Shown: piece after piece, positions 44,569 through 57,276 of the stretch
How the letters are laid out: each line of letters starts with the position of its first letter
Numbering within the stretch: position 1 is the first letter of the stretch
NCBI GenBank assembly: GCA_958299035.1
Contig: CATQJL010000001.1
Coordinates: 51,570,329 to 51,634,328, forward strand
From: Cylicocyclus nassatus
Taxonomy: Eukaryota > Nematoda > Chromadorea > Rhabditida > Strongylidae
DNA length: 64,000 bases
Direction of reading: 5' to 3'
Translations under genes and position numbers: made by a program
The notes under the pieces: model-generated
The model's input: the letters and a program-made list of their open reading frames with translations, nothing else
What the model was told of the DNA's origin: nothing
The model's database searches: none

Positions 44569-45248
44569 CAGGGTGTCCCAAAAAAATGTGCCTACTGTTT
44601 AATTGTAAATAACTCTCTTGTAATGAAGTGTTTCGAGAAGCTTTAGGTACCGTTTTGTAGAGCGAGGTTGAACTTAGATTTACAGTATGGAACGAATCAT
44701 CGATCGCTCTTCATTACTGTAAGATTACGGTATGAACTTCCAGCATATGGAACCATTGTGAAATATACCATTTAACAAAATTTTTTTCAAAAAATCTGAA
44801 AAATCGTATACTAGGGTTTTCGCGCATGCTGATTCCACTTAACAACTTTTTACGAGTGTTTTCAGGTTTTTTGACGGTGTAATTACATTTCTGACAAATG
44901 CAAGGAATTGATTTATCACGATTTACCGGCGATAACTTAGGAAAGAAGCATCACAGTAAAATGGGAATTTCAAATTCGAGATCAGCGGCTCAAATTAACG
45001 TAGTGTAAAAGTTTTTGGCTTGTTTGGTTTTGTTCTGAGGCAGAATATAGCCCCCAATGACATAAAATCCTTGTCGAAGTTCGTACCGTAATCCTACAGT
45101 AATGAAGAGCGATAGATGATTCGCTCCCATAATGCAAATCTAAGTTCAAGCTCGCTTTACAAAACGGTACCTAAAAATCCTCGAAACACTTCATTACAAA
45201 AGAGTTATTTACAATCAAACAGTAGGCACATTTTTTTGGGACACCCTG
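44569..45248. mobile_element. Palindromic TA-flanked MITE, CAGGGTGTCCCAAAAA family (complete)
   Basis: Both ends read CAGGGTGTCCCAAAAAAATG. TA dinucleotides flank the 680-bp element at 44567-44568 and 45249-45250. The inverted arms share about 190 nt, including GTAATGAAGTGTTTCGAG and a CTTCATTACTGTA word. The TA target and ends fit a Tc1/mariner-type MITE. Confidence 0.85.
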
Positions 45249-47100
45249 TATAATTCTACCATTATCCTTACTAAGACTTTAAGTAAACAATTACATATGC
45301 GAACGGAGCTGGGGGCAAAATTTGCCATTTTCTACCTTTTCTCTCGATTTCTATGCGCAAAAAAAATCTAGCAAATGTTTTCATGAAGACTGCTATGTAC
45401 ATATCTTCTATATGATTATCAGTTTAGAGTTTGTAGATTTTTTTCCAGAAAATCCAAACTCATGTTACATAATTTTTTCTCCGACTTCAAACTCTCTATG
45501 GCTCACAATTTGAGAGGTTCTCCGGTGGTCATTCTGTATGGATTGTATCGAACGGTATCCTAAGTTTGCTAGGAAAAACAAAACAGTTTGATTTATTCAA
45601 ACAGGGCAATTTCGGCAATTAAATCTTATGGGGCTATAGCCGACCAACTCAGATCATTTAGCATCCCGCAGTTTTGTTCCTTTAGTTTTGAAGAAAAGAT
45701 CATATTTATCGTTTACTACACGTATGAATTCAGAATAGAATTTTGTAATTTAATATTTTACATATGCACTGTGCATACTTTATTGTTCACTATTCATTAT
45801 ATGTACATACTAACTTGCTAAATTACAATTGTTATTCACTACTATCCACTATCCACTTGATATTTACTCCTTGAAGTGTTGGATGACCTAGAATTTCAAG
45901 CTTCGGTTTTTGAAAGAAATTCGATGCAGTTATTGCCTACACAGTTCTGCAAAAGTAGCCTGAAAATATTCTGAAATCCATAAAAGAAACTCGTGGAAAT
46001 GCTAAAACAGTGCTGCACTGCACAACTTCTGCTCTATCTCTCATCAAAGACCAAATCTCTGAAATGTTTGCAACGAAAATTTCGAGCGTTCAAAAGTCTT
46101 GGGCAAGCGATAAGTGGGTCTAAAAATTCGCCGATTTTTTGAGCGATAATCAAAATCAGCTTGAAAGTAAAACTGCTACAAAGCGGTTCAAATTTGCGTC
46201 CAGTATGTTCGCAGTATTCGCTGTTCTTGTTTTGTGTATTACGCGAGGGTCCCAGAGGCACATTTCAAAACCATACTTTGGCTGAAGTTTGTAGGCACCA
46301 AAGATGTTTCCTTAAAGAAGTTTTTGTTTATTATTTCTATTCTGTGACACCTTTTTAGGTTACATGAAATATCAGAGGTATTTTTTCATCCTCTGCTGTG
46401 TTATCTCCATAACGCCTGAATGCATTCGCTTGGAACGTTGGAGCAATTTGCATAGAAGGCTTTCAATTGAACAAAAGAAAATGTCGAAAAAAAGTCAATG
46501 TAGTTGAGCACTGAAGTTCTATAGAAGAATGTATAGTTGTACTTGGGGAGCTTATAAATGATCCCTATGTACCTTAAACCTTACGCATATGGCTCTCATC
46601 AAATTCCTTGAATAAGAATACCACAAAAATGCTCAGTGCCTCCTCTTCTATGAGTGAAAAAATCCTATTAGCTACAGTAAAGATGATCAATCAAACATTC
46701 CTTGGGAGATGTTTTGCCAAAATTTACTCTCCAGTGCTTTGGGAATCGCAATTTACATGGACCAATAAATTCTCAGTAATTCACAGACTTTTCTTGCCGA
46801 GGTATGCGTCATGACCGAATTCCGTTAGCTTTTCCGTCATGTTAGGCAGAATTTACGTCACAGCAATTGCCCACAAAAGTAGAGAAGAAGTAATTGCAAT
46901 ATTGGAAAAGGGGTTGATATCAGTGAAAAAAGGTGAATCTAGGGCAAAGAAGAGTATAAGGATATTTGCTGTTTTGTTACCGTTCGTTTTGAACAATACG
47001 TATGGTTTTTCTTTCTAATCTATACATATACTCTGTGGCAATTTTGAGGCGCTGAAAAGTGCTTGATCTTGCAAATAGAAGAATAGTTATTTAAATGACA
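45249..47100. other. Intergenic, nothing recognised
   Basis: AT-rich DNA with short ORFs only (up to 77 codons). Confidence 0.5.
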
Positions 47101-47670
47101 TACAAAGTGTCCCAAACAGTCCCGTTTGATCATTGACATCTCTCTTGTGCCGTTGTCTTCCGTTCCTTTGGATACTAATTTAGTGCTGGCTTCAGTTTGT
47201 ACAATATGGAGCAAATCACCAATGCTCTTTCTTACTGTAGTATTATGGAAATTTGTAGAGAGGTCTGTGCGATTTAAAGCGAAAATCGTATTGAAAAGGT
47301 GACATAAACAGCTAAAAATTTTGTTGCCGGATAGATTGAGGGCTTACTTCAAGCCAGCATTATCTATTACCGTGATCTCTAGTTCATAAGTTACGATAAG
47401 TACATCGTGAGAGCGTAATTCATGATGATCAATGGTAAGAAGACATCAAGTAAATTGTTTGGAAGATCTGTCGAAGCTATGCTTATAGCAGCGGGTTTAA
47501 AAACCCCACGCAAACGATTCCGGTGATTTTGCAGTATTTTTTGAATGACATCCGTCTCGTAGGGACAAAGTTATGCAGTCATTCTACCGTAATCCTACAG
47601 TAATGAAGAAGGATCGGCGTTTTCCTTCTGCTACGCTTTAAGTCGATGCCAGCTTTGCAATATGGTGCTT
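47101..47670. repeat. Diverged copy of the CAGGGTGTCCC element
   Basis: Starts ACAAAGTGTCCCAAACAGTC and contains the family words TACAATATGGAGCAAATCAC near 47200 and AATCCTACAGTAATGAAG near 47590 in the same spacing as the complete element. The right end is lost. Confidence 0.6.
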
Positions 47671-49196
47671 GATGAATAGCGGAATTTTTTCTAGAAAAGA
47701 GGGTACTAGAGATCAGTCATTCGCCACATTTTGGCACGTGCATTCGCAAGCAAAAGGAAGGATATCTGCTCTATTAAGACCAAGGTTGTTTGCAACTTGG
47801 AACCAAGAATTTAGACGAGACTATCTTTGAAAGCGTGTATCAGCTAATTCCATTGCAGTACAAAATATTACTCATCAACTCATTCAGGGATGAGGCCAAT
47901 CCTCTATTTCTGGCAAAGCCGCGTTCAAAAACTTTTTTGCTGCAAGATTGCGAAAGAACATAGCTTTACAATAAAATGGTCTATTCATATCAGTGACATC
48001 TTTCCGGAATTCGGCCTTATGGATCGTATCATACAACGTATGCAACGGTTGATCTGTCTCAAAAAATTCCAAAAAATTATGCTTGAGCATGCGAAGCAGA
48101 TTTGCGGTTCCATTTATGCAAAATCTCTTTTGTCTGCCAGAGCGACTCAAATACGACCCCCCGAAGATCTGCACCTAAATGTTTTTCGAAATTATAGTTT
48201 GTCCTAGTTCTGACTGGGTTATATCTAAAGGAAAAAAATTTACGCTCTTCCGTGCTGCTCAAGCCAAAAAATCAATGTTGGCTCACGGTGGTACAAGGAT
48301 GGAATAAAATGCTCAAATAGTACGTTTTGAGATTTCAGTGAAAAACGCTGAAAAATTTGACAAGGTCCTTACCTTCTACTTTTGTTCTGCATAGAATCTA
48401 ACAAGTCAATAAGATGAACCATTATACAACAGAAAGTGTATAAGTGGGTATAATATTCTTTCAAATAATCCCAAAATAATTTTCAAAACTTTTGGTGCAT
48501 TACTGAGTACTACCATTAGATGATTTGTTGCAACTACATGGGCCAAAACCGCGATTTTGCCGAAACACTGTTGAATTTCGAAAAACTGAAGTCACGAAAT
48601 GTTTTTTGTGAATTGAGATCAGCCTTGTGTAGCCTTTCCCTCATCGAACACCAATAAAACTTTATTTAGATCTCGTTGGCTCAAGAAAAAAGAATTAATA
48701 AACTGTGCATAACCGATGTTGTTCTTTTCTGGAAAACTTTGTGTTTGCAACTCCAGGAAACATTTTCCGCGCGAAGCATTCAAGCATTCTCATTCTCACT
48801 CTTGAACTCTCCGCTTTTCTACGCTAGGCTATCGTATAGACAGAAATTTAGAGTTTCAAATACCTTGAGGTCAAAACTGAAAGATCAGAAATGCCTCAAA
48901 GAATAAGGCGTAGTTTTGGTTTGGAGAGATAGCCAGGCAGAAATCACTTATAAGGACCTGCAAAAGGACTCTAGTGAGGGCAATTTTTACAAGCAATCAG
49001 GTGCAGCGAATATGACACTAAATTAGAACAGACGAAATATGATACGATACCAAGAACGAGCGTAATGGCTGTTTTCGTCTATCGTAGCTCAACCTCACCT
49101 TTGGAGATTTAAAATTTTTTCTTTTTTGCTCACAACTCTAGACCTAAAATGTTTGCGGCTATAAAAAATGTCTCTTTGCACTCGTGATAAATAAAT
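47671..49196. other. Intergenic with a 96-codon minus-strand ORF
   Basis: The minus-strand ORF 47884-48174 and an overlapping plus-strand ORF of 105 codons show no family similarity. Overlap of open frames on both strands points to chance or to decayed repeat sequence. Confidence 0.35.
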
Positions 49197-49487
49197 GGCC
49201 CGTAGTAAAGCTCGATCAGTTGAGGTGAACTCAACTTGTCCCATCAGTCCCACCTTAGGTGAGGTGAACTGATCACCGTCCACGTTCCCATGCTATAAGA
49301 TGGTCAAGTCAACTGATAGTTGACCACCTGTCCACCTGCCGCAGTCAACTCTTCCACATCAGTTCACGTTCAAGTCACCTCAACGTGAACGGATGTTAGA
49401 GTGATCCAAATAGTGTGTAGAAGAGGAGACTCCTCAACTCCGGTCCGCGTCGAGAGAGATGCCCGGATGGGGGGTTTACTACGGGCC
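49197..49487. mobile_element. Short MITE with GGCCCGTAGTAAA ends
   Basis: The 291-bp unit has inverted ends GGCCCGTAGTAAA and TTTACTACGGGCC, flanked by AAT on both sides (a possible 3-bp target duplication). The interior is rich in TCAACT/AGTTGA and GGTGAACT words that could pair with each other. The superfamily is not clear. Confidence 0.65.
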
Positions 49488-52400
49488 AATGTTTTTGACA
49501 TGTCAGAGGGTGAAAGTACGAACAAACCAAACTATAATGCAGTTTAACTAACTGTTCTTTCCAAATCAACTCAAGTTCACAACCTTTCCTTTATGCGTAT
49601 CAGGCAGAGAAGATTGTAGAAAAGTTTAACAGATTTGAGGTTTCACTGACATAATCTTGATATTCTAGCAAATGTAGTTCTAGCAGAAAAAGGGAAGCAC
49701 TGACTTTCTCACATAGATTTGACTTATAGAAACTCTGAGGTCAACAGCAAGATTTTTACAATAGAAAGAATTTCAGGCTTTGATAAGATTGTTTTCTCTA
49801 GAAGATTTACTCCGAATCTCTAAAACGTGACGGGGCAAATGAATAAGCGAGATGCAATGGAAAGTATTCTTCCACTAACTAGAGAAAAATGGAATTTGTC
49901 CTGATAAATTTCAAATGCCCCTTCTAGTTTTACTCTCCTGGATCAAATCAAATTTTTCCATTGATACCCAGCAAAGCGAAATTTTGCAACTCAGTCACTG
50001 ACTAGAGAACGCAGACATATCAAAAACGGAAATTGAAAAATCAATGTACCGCTTTCGTTGGATTAAAAAAAATTTGTGGAGAATTACGTAGTTCATGGTG
50101 CAACTGGTGTTCTTTTCTCATTAAATGAGCGCTAGCTTTCCTGCCTTCTTTTGAGTAGTTGTTATGAAAAGTCATAAGGCTGCCGTTTTTCTTTCATAGG
50201 TCAGACTCACCGCTATGCTAACACTCTCGGTCTACCAGAAAAAAAAGATGAAAAATTAAGGGAAACGAAAACTTCGTTACTCTCTGCGAAACAACAATGG
50301 AGTAAGAGTAGCAAACTATCATGGACTTGAATGTAGCAGAACTTCTTTGACTAATCGGAGCGCAAAGCAGATGACTAAAGAAAGAGGACTTGCATGACTT
50401 TTCTACATAAAAACGTATCTTGGGAGCGACTAAAGTGAGAGACTTTCAACATGAAGTATGGCACTTTCAGGAACATCAAAAAGCGACAACACCATTTGCA
50501 GCTAGACGGGCCTTATAAAACCAATCTTTCAGATTCGATGCGTTGTGCGTGCCTTCATTTGGAAATACTACAATCTACAACTCACAAAAAAAGATCGAAG
50601 TGGCTTTTCAATGTGAGGTAGATTTTGTCTTCAAGAGTATGAAACGCTGATTTCAAATCTAGCTTCCTTATCTGCTGCGGGTTCCTGGGTGAGGAGTTAC
50701 GAGGGTCTTCATGAGCAAAATTCTGCATGTGCAGCTAGGACAAAATCAGTCGTGGTTTTCCTATGGCTCGAACAATCTTCGGGTTACTCTTTGCAATTAA
50801 TCTACTTAGTTCAAACATATTCACCTAACTCCGTTACTTTGGAACCTAGGAAAAGTCAAGGGATCATGCATTGAATATTTTGTCCATAAAAACCACTCCT
50901 TGTTCAAAGCTCGAGCAGATATGGAAAGTAGATTTGGAATCAGCGTTTCATATTCATCAATTCGGTATGCTCTCATACAGAAAGGCTACTGCGACTAACC
51001 TTATTCCCTTGTCAGTATGTTGATTTCTTGATGATTGGTAAATTTCTTTCAATCAATTCTAATTTCAACTAGGCAGCTTGAAATTTAACGCAAATAGCTA
51101 TGCTTGCTTCACTTTGTAGGTTGCTTAAAAATCATGAAGGTCTTGCATTAGTGTAAGTGAACAAGTGTGTCGGGAGCCGTATGCAGGAGTTTAGTTACCT
51201 CATACACAAGGCTTGTTCAACCACTAAACGTTATAATCACATGACATATAATTGTATCTTCCAGAGATGGGTTTTTCCGTTCTCTCATTACAGAATACAG
51301 CTAACCTCCTTTTTTTCTTAACACATTTTTTTGCGAAATATATTTAGCGGAAAAATTATTACAGCTAGCTTTCATCAAACCATCTTTACAAAGCTGCTTA
51401 CAGTCCAATAGAAAATAGTGTACATTCCGAAATTTTTCAGAAGCTTTTGTCTACACTTTCGCGGGTAATTATGTACTGCAGTCAGTGAACAAGCCGCTAT
51501 ATGGAAATGTTGCAGATATTTCTTTGTTTGCACAAAGGCAGAGTATTAACTTGGACATTGTTTTGAACAATCAAAAAAATCTTTGCGAAAAGCATTCGAT
51601 ACTATTCAGAGTTCTCGTTAAACCCAAGTCAAGTGTACCATAGCCTGTTGATTCAAAAGTATTTTCAGAATTCATGGAGAACTACCATATACTGCTTCAC
51701 TCGGCCCTGTCAACATGCTATGGTAGAAATCACCAAGCCCGATTTCCGTACAAAATTTCTCCGTCCCGGTCCCACTCTATATGCCGATACCTTTCCTCAT
51801 TATGTTTTCGCAATCAGCATGCTCATTTACCCCTTTGCCAGCCCCCAGCCCTTAGAAACTTTTCAAACAATCGATGAGATCAATATCGATAGCAAAAATA
51901 ACACCTTCTCCGCTCCGAAGTGTAATAGGTCCGGAGGATCCAGAAATAACATTCACCTCTGTTTATAAGGGTTAATATCAAGGTGCTTGTTATATTTCCA
52001 CGTGGTGAACAATCAAAAAGGTCAGTGTAAGACGAAAAGCTTTTCATAACTTTCATCGTCATGAGAAACTGAAAGGAAAGAAGGAAAGGAAATAAACTTG
52101 GCTAATTCGCTTTTTCAATACAGTTACCATCTTGAAACCATCTTACCATCTTGAAAATTTCGTTCCATATAAAAGCGCAAATCGCCAATTGTGAGTTCTC
52201 CACTTTGTAGTAAGTCACAATCCTTGAATTTTAAGTCCGGTTGAAGTGAAGTCATTCCGTGGGCGAAAAAATTGAAATTTATTGACAGCGTTTACTTAAG
52301 AGAGACGAATTGCCGCTCAACCTCGAAAGCTGGTAGTCAGTCAAAATTTGCACTCCCTTGAGAAAAGCTTTTCTTTTTCTTTTAGCCAAAAACAATCGCA

Positions 52401-53010
52401 TTGCTCAAGCTTGTGAGAAAGTGCGGTTTGCAAATTTGAAAGAACATGAATGGAAGCTCACATTTGCTGCGATATTCATACAATGAGGGTGAATTCTTCG
52501 TTCTATGTACAATCCTTGCAGAAAATAAAACATTGACAAGGAACTGCACGCGTGGATAAAACAATGGTTGGCCGATCCAAAGTTCTTTTCAATGAAGAAA
52601 ATCGCACTTTCAGCTTCAGGAAGTTTCTCATGGTTATCTCAATGCAAGCAAAATTGCAGAGATGGAGATGTTCACGAAAAATGAGAGGACCAAAGTAGTA
52701 GTAGGGAAGACCACTATGAGTCTTTATTTGCTTGGTAACTTGACCTGCTTGAAGTGCCGGAAGGCAGACAATCTGATCCCAGAGTCACATAAAGCAGTAC
52801 TGGAAGAATGCAGAGACAAAATGATTGAAACAAAAGTGTTGTTACCTTACTTAGGAATAACAACGACTAGGTAAACACTTTCAACTGCTAGTATGGCAGA
52901 AGGTCCTGCAACAGAGACCATGTTCCCTGCCCCGAATTTTTACAGATTGACATTAACATCGAAGGAATATGATGCAAAACAGAATGTTCACAAGTGATAT
53001 ATAGGGCATT
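49488..53010. other. Intergenic, nothing recognised
   Basis: About 3.5 kb of AT-rich DNA. The longest ORF is 111 codons (51633-51968, plus), with no similarity. A short direct repeat ACCATCTTGAAA occurs three times near 52127-52157. Confidence 0.45.
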
Positions 53011-53224
53011 TCAAAAATCGTGACGATGGCGCGACCGTGCGCGACGCGCACGCATTTCCAGCAACCACATTTCTTGGTTTTTACCTCTACTCAAATGTTT
53101 TTTTTGCTTACATATGACGTATTCAGGCATTGGAATTGACTGGGGTAAGCGCTGACGAAGCGCTGAGGTCATGTCTTTTTGCATGGCTGTTTATGCTCCT
53201 GTGACGGCGTCACGATTTTAAGAA
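53011..53224. mobile_element. Short inverted-repeat element with AAAATCGTGACG ends
   Basis: The roughly 214-bp unit has AAAAATCGTGACG near its left end and CGTCACGATTTT at its right end. The interior has the GC-rich word GCGCGACCGTGCGCGACGCG. The target duplication is not clear. Confidence 0.5.
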
Positions 53225-53393
53225 TTACTTATACAATGAAGATTCTGCCCCCACAAGGCCAAATCCAGTGACCTCTGAAAGTTTATTGATGCAAAGATTG
53301 CAGTGTGATCCTTCGTTATAGCCTATGCCTGGTGTATCGTAATAATTTTTTTCTGCTTAAAAACTAAAATTTACCACTTTAGCGAAAAGAGCT

Positions 53394-53479
53394 CGGGATA
53401 CACGGTCACAAAAGTTGTGACGTCGCAACGGCGAATCGGGATACACGGTCACAAAAGTTGTGACGTCGCAACGGCGAAT
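53394..53479. repeat. Tandem duplication, 2 x 43 bp, with CRE-like cores
   Basis: Two exact 43-bp units abut at 53436/53437, each starting CGGGATACACGGTCACAAAA and ending CAACGGCGAAT. Each contains GTTGTGACGTCGCAAC, a near-palindrome centred on GACGTC that resembles a CRE (TGACGTCA) site. Confidence 0.9.
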
Positions 53480-54027
53480 CATTTGCTTTGACCGTAATGA
53501 AGTTACTCGAATTTGCATTGATAAAAAAGTTGTTTTTTCTTGATTTGTTTCGATGTTTTTAGAAAGACAGCTAAATCACGGTGGATCTACATATGATATG
53601 AGATGTTACATAAATTTGTGCGTGATATGAGGTGAAGTAATGGTTCTGACAATAATTTGCTGAATCGCACCACAACAGCTGTTTCTCAATGACTTCGTCA
53701 CTGCAGAGTCGTATCTTCAGACACAATGTTTGTAAGTTATGAAGGGAGAATAGACACGTTCAATAAGAAACATTGAACAGAGTAAGCTTACTTTCTGCAA
53801 TAGCACAAAGTACACAAAACCTAAGAGCTTTGTAGGACTTCTTAAAACTGCTTTATACTTCATATACTAGTTCGGATTAGAATGGCAACCAAAATGCTTC
53901 TATATCTATAATAAGAGGGATAGTGTGCCCGAAAATGCTTGAACGAGTAAAAGCCTGCAAAATGCGTAAAATGCAATCAATAAAAGTACCTTCCGTATCA
54001 ACACTGGCACATCTACCAGTTACCTAA

Positions 54028-54608
54028 CTCTACCACCTTGTAGAGCTGGCATTAATTCACAATTAGACTTATAGTATGGAGCAAATTACCGAACACCGTT
54101 ATTTACTGTAGGATTATGGTGGGATATTTTAGCTTACAGCGTCATAGTGGATTGATCGTACTTCGAAGAAAGTTTCCAAAAATTCTGAAAAGGGGTGAAC
54201 CAGGGTTTTCAGAGCTTGATTTCACTACCCAGCTTTTTAGAGTCTGCAAAGCTTTAGCTTTCTAAGTGTGCAATCAATTTAAGGAGGAATGGAAAAACAA
54301 CTATTGCGGTTCACTTGGCATAATTTATGAAGGAAGCATTGCGATCAAGTGCAAACTTCATATTGGTTTTATTGGCAGAATAGGCCTAATATCAAAGTTT
54401 TTAGGTTGTTTGGTCTGTTTTATGAGGTGGATAGAGACCCTAATGGCCCACAAACCTCCTTGAAATTTCTATCGTAATCCTACAGTAATGAAGAGCGATG
54501 GGTGATTCGCGCCATACTGTGAATCTAAGCTGAAGCCAGCTCTACAAAATGGTACCTAAAGCTTCTCGAAACACTTCATTACAAGAGAGTTATTTACAAT
54601 CAAACAGT
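54028..54608. repeat. Second copy of the CAGGGTGTCCC palindromic element, ends lost
   Basis: The right half is very close to the complete element (CTACAGTAATGAAGAGCGAT, CTTCTCGAAACACTTCATTA, TTATTTACAATCAAACAGTA). The left half is diverged, with TAGTATGGAGCAAATTACCG. The terminal CAGGGTGTCCC sequences are missing. Confidence 0.65.
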
Positions 54609-54982
54609 AGTTAGTCAGGTTTCAATCAAAGATCATGAAAACTTTTTAACGCGATAGATGGAAGTTATTATGCTTTACATTTTTAGCTCAACAAGCGCAC
54701 AATCATGGCCGAATAAGAGCTGAATGTTATGATTTTGAATGCATATTCTTCTCCACATTATGGATATTAGGCCTGACTGAGATAATCGTCAAAAACGATG
54801 ACTTGTAAAGCTTCTGATGAGATATCAAAAGAAGATTCCATGAGGAGTCATGAATGTGCATGTATTAACTCCAAATTTATGTAGTAAATTTTCTAAGGTT
54901 CCTTTAGGTGCTGTGTAATTAATGGGCTCATGGACGATGATAAACAAATAAAGAAAAGGAAAAATCTATAAGAGAAACATGT

Positions 54983-55265
54983 ACAGGGTGTCCCAAAAAG
55001 AGTGTATAGCATATTTTCACTTATGAAAGAAGCATGTTCGTAATAATTTCAAATTTGGACCTAGCTTATATAAAAACTTTTTGGCTCGCCTGCTTTTTTT
55101 CTGATGCGAACTGCGATTTCTAATGGTTTAAAACCCATTCCAAGTTTCTGCCTTAGTCCTACAGATGAAGAGAGACGGGAGATTCGCTCTAAACCGTAAA
55201 TGAAAGTGAAGCCATTCTCATAGAAGGTACCTAAGGGTCTGCAAAAGTTCTGAAAACTCGTTAAA
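54983..55265. repeat. Fragment starting CAGGGTGTCCCAAAAAG
   Basis: Preceded by TA, this fragment has the family end CAGGGTGTCCCAAAAAGAGT. Near 55155-55240 it holds diverged family words (CCTACAGATGAAGAGAGACG, TAGAAGGTACCTAAGGG). It looks like a decayed half-element. Confidence 0.5.
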
Positions 55266-56854
55266 AGCTGTCTAATGGAATCAGCATGGAAACCCTGCTA
55301 CACCATTACCCTTTTTTGTGGAATATCTTCATCAAACGGCCTATTCCATAAAGGTACGGCTTATAAGCTGTGAACGATGAGTGGATAAGCGTGAAGAAAA
55401 GACCAAGGAATTCAGCGACTAAACAGCACAGGCCGGAAAAAAGAAGTCTTAATATCATTAAGAGCTGTAACAAACGCAGGGGGCAAAACTTGGGTCAAAG
55501 CGGTTACTAGTAGGTGAAGCCTGAACTAAAGTATAGATTTATGTGGAACAACACAAAAATTATACAAGAAAAAGGTTAACTTATGTCTTCGTTTGGTTCC
55601 GCGCAACCTCTGGGTGCTTCCAGGTCGCGCAGTAGCAACTTAAATCACAGAACCACTTACAAACCCTTTATTCGCATGATTTTTTCATAATTTTCACACT
55701 TTTCTTTTTACCATCGTTGCGAAGCCATACACCGAATCTGGTGACTCAAAATTGCTGTCGTTGTAAACCATACTGATTAATTATGTTTTTGTGCTCAAAG
55801 ATCGTGTTTTGACAACTGGGATAGTGTGCACACAAGCTCAAGCACTAATCGTGATTGTAACGTGTTATGCCTGTTACTGGTAGAAGATCCTCATATGTGG
55901 ACTTACTAAGAGTAAGATTTGTGCTTGCTAATATTTTGTCAGGTGGAGAATCGGCCCTAATTTACTATCTCCCTTTTCTCCTCAAAAAACGACATCCAGC
56001 TTGTGAAAGCGCCGCTCTGCTGAGCCCTGGATGGATGGCACCTAGCCTCTTAAAAAGTATTAACGTTGAAAGATATCCGCATCTTCGACAGTACAGGTTC
56101 TGCTTCCGTCGAACGATTTGGACTCAACCCTTATTCCCAAAAAAGAACAAATTGTGACCCGCTCCGTATATTCTTTCAATTTATCTGGCCAAACCTACGC
56201 AAGTAGCGATAGTAATTAATTTTGGAGTACGGTGAAAATTTTAAATCCATTTGAAGGTTTTTTGAATGTTTCAACTGTATGTGTAACCAAAGGAAGCGTC
56301 TCCCCAAAAGTTAATGTTGAAGTCATTACATTTGAAACATTTCGGAATTATATTCCCAAGAATAAGCCCAAAGAATCCAAAAGCTGCAAGTGTCAAATAA
56401 AAAAGTATCTCACATAGACCTAATTACCTAAAACAGAAAATGTTCATAGATCAGCCAAGAAAACAGAAAATCAAGAACATAATTGCCTCACAATTACATT
56501 CCCATTTGTGTCAAAAGCTTGATTAATTCGTGATTGTGATTGTGAAAACATCGTGACATCTTTCCTCAAACTCTGATTTCATTAGCAACCTATTTTGCCT
56601 TATTGAGATTTGAAATGTACTAACGTTTTCGAATCAACTCTTGATGTTTTGTAGGATTGCTTAACTTGCTATCCATAAGCACTCAGCCGTACAAAGCGCG
56701 AACTTTTTGAAACTTTTGCAGAGTGCGACATTTTGTGTGTTGAAGTATAACTGTGCAGCCACTAGCCTTACGCACTACAATACGCTTCCGAACTTTAGGA
56801 ATAATTGAAGACTTCTTTTCGAGGAAAACTGCATTGACAGTCTTTGTCCCTGGG
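55266..56854. other. Intergenic with an unassigned 96-codon plus-strand ORF
   Basis: The ORF at 55867-56157 begins MPVTGRRSSYVDLLRVRF. It has no similarity I recognise and no splice partners. Otherwise AT-rich with no repeat ends. Confidence 0.35.
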
Positions 56855-57191
56855 CTTAAAGGCACCGTCCACTCAAAATGGAGGTTGGCGAGATTATGAT
56901 GGCATACTAGTGTGGGACCCCACACTAGGCAAACCTCCAAGCTGCTCCGCAAAAGACTGCTTCTGGAGCGAGAAATCCGCTCCGGAAGTAGCAAAGTAGG
57001 CGGGGCGACCATGGTCGCCCCGCCCACTTGCATGCTTTATCTCGCTTGCGCTTGCTGCAGAGGGTTCTCGAAACAGGGATTTATGGGTGTTTCGCGGATT
57101 TTCGATTCCATATTCGAAATCAGTGCCTTCAGAAGGCCTGAAATCGACAAAAACATGGAAGTCGAGAATTTGGGTGAACGGTGCCTTTAAG
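56855..57191. mobile_element. Palindromic element A, CTTAAAGGCACCGT ends
   Basis: Left end CTTAAAGGCACCGTCCACTC, right end the reverse complement of CTTAAAGGCACCGTTCACCC. Inside are two smaller palindromes, one with 10-bp arms at 56907-56928 and one perfect 26-bp palindrome at 56999-57024 centred on CCATGG. The 337-bp unit is GC-richer than its surroundings. Confidence 0.75.
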
Positions 57192-57276
57192 ATTCTCTAG
57201 CAGCGATAATTTATCGAGATTCTCTAAGCATCACTAAAAGCAAAAAAGCGCTTTTTAATAGTAAGAAAACGCTGCG

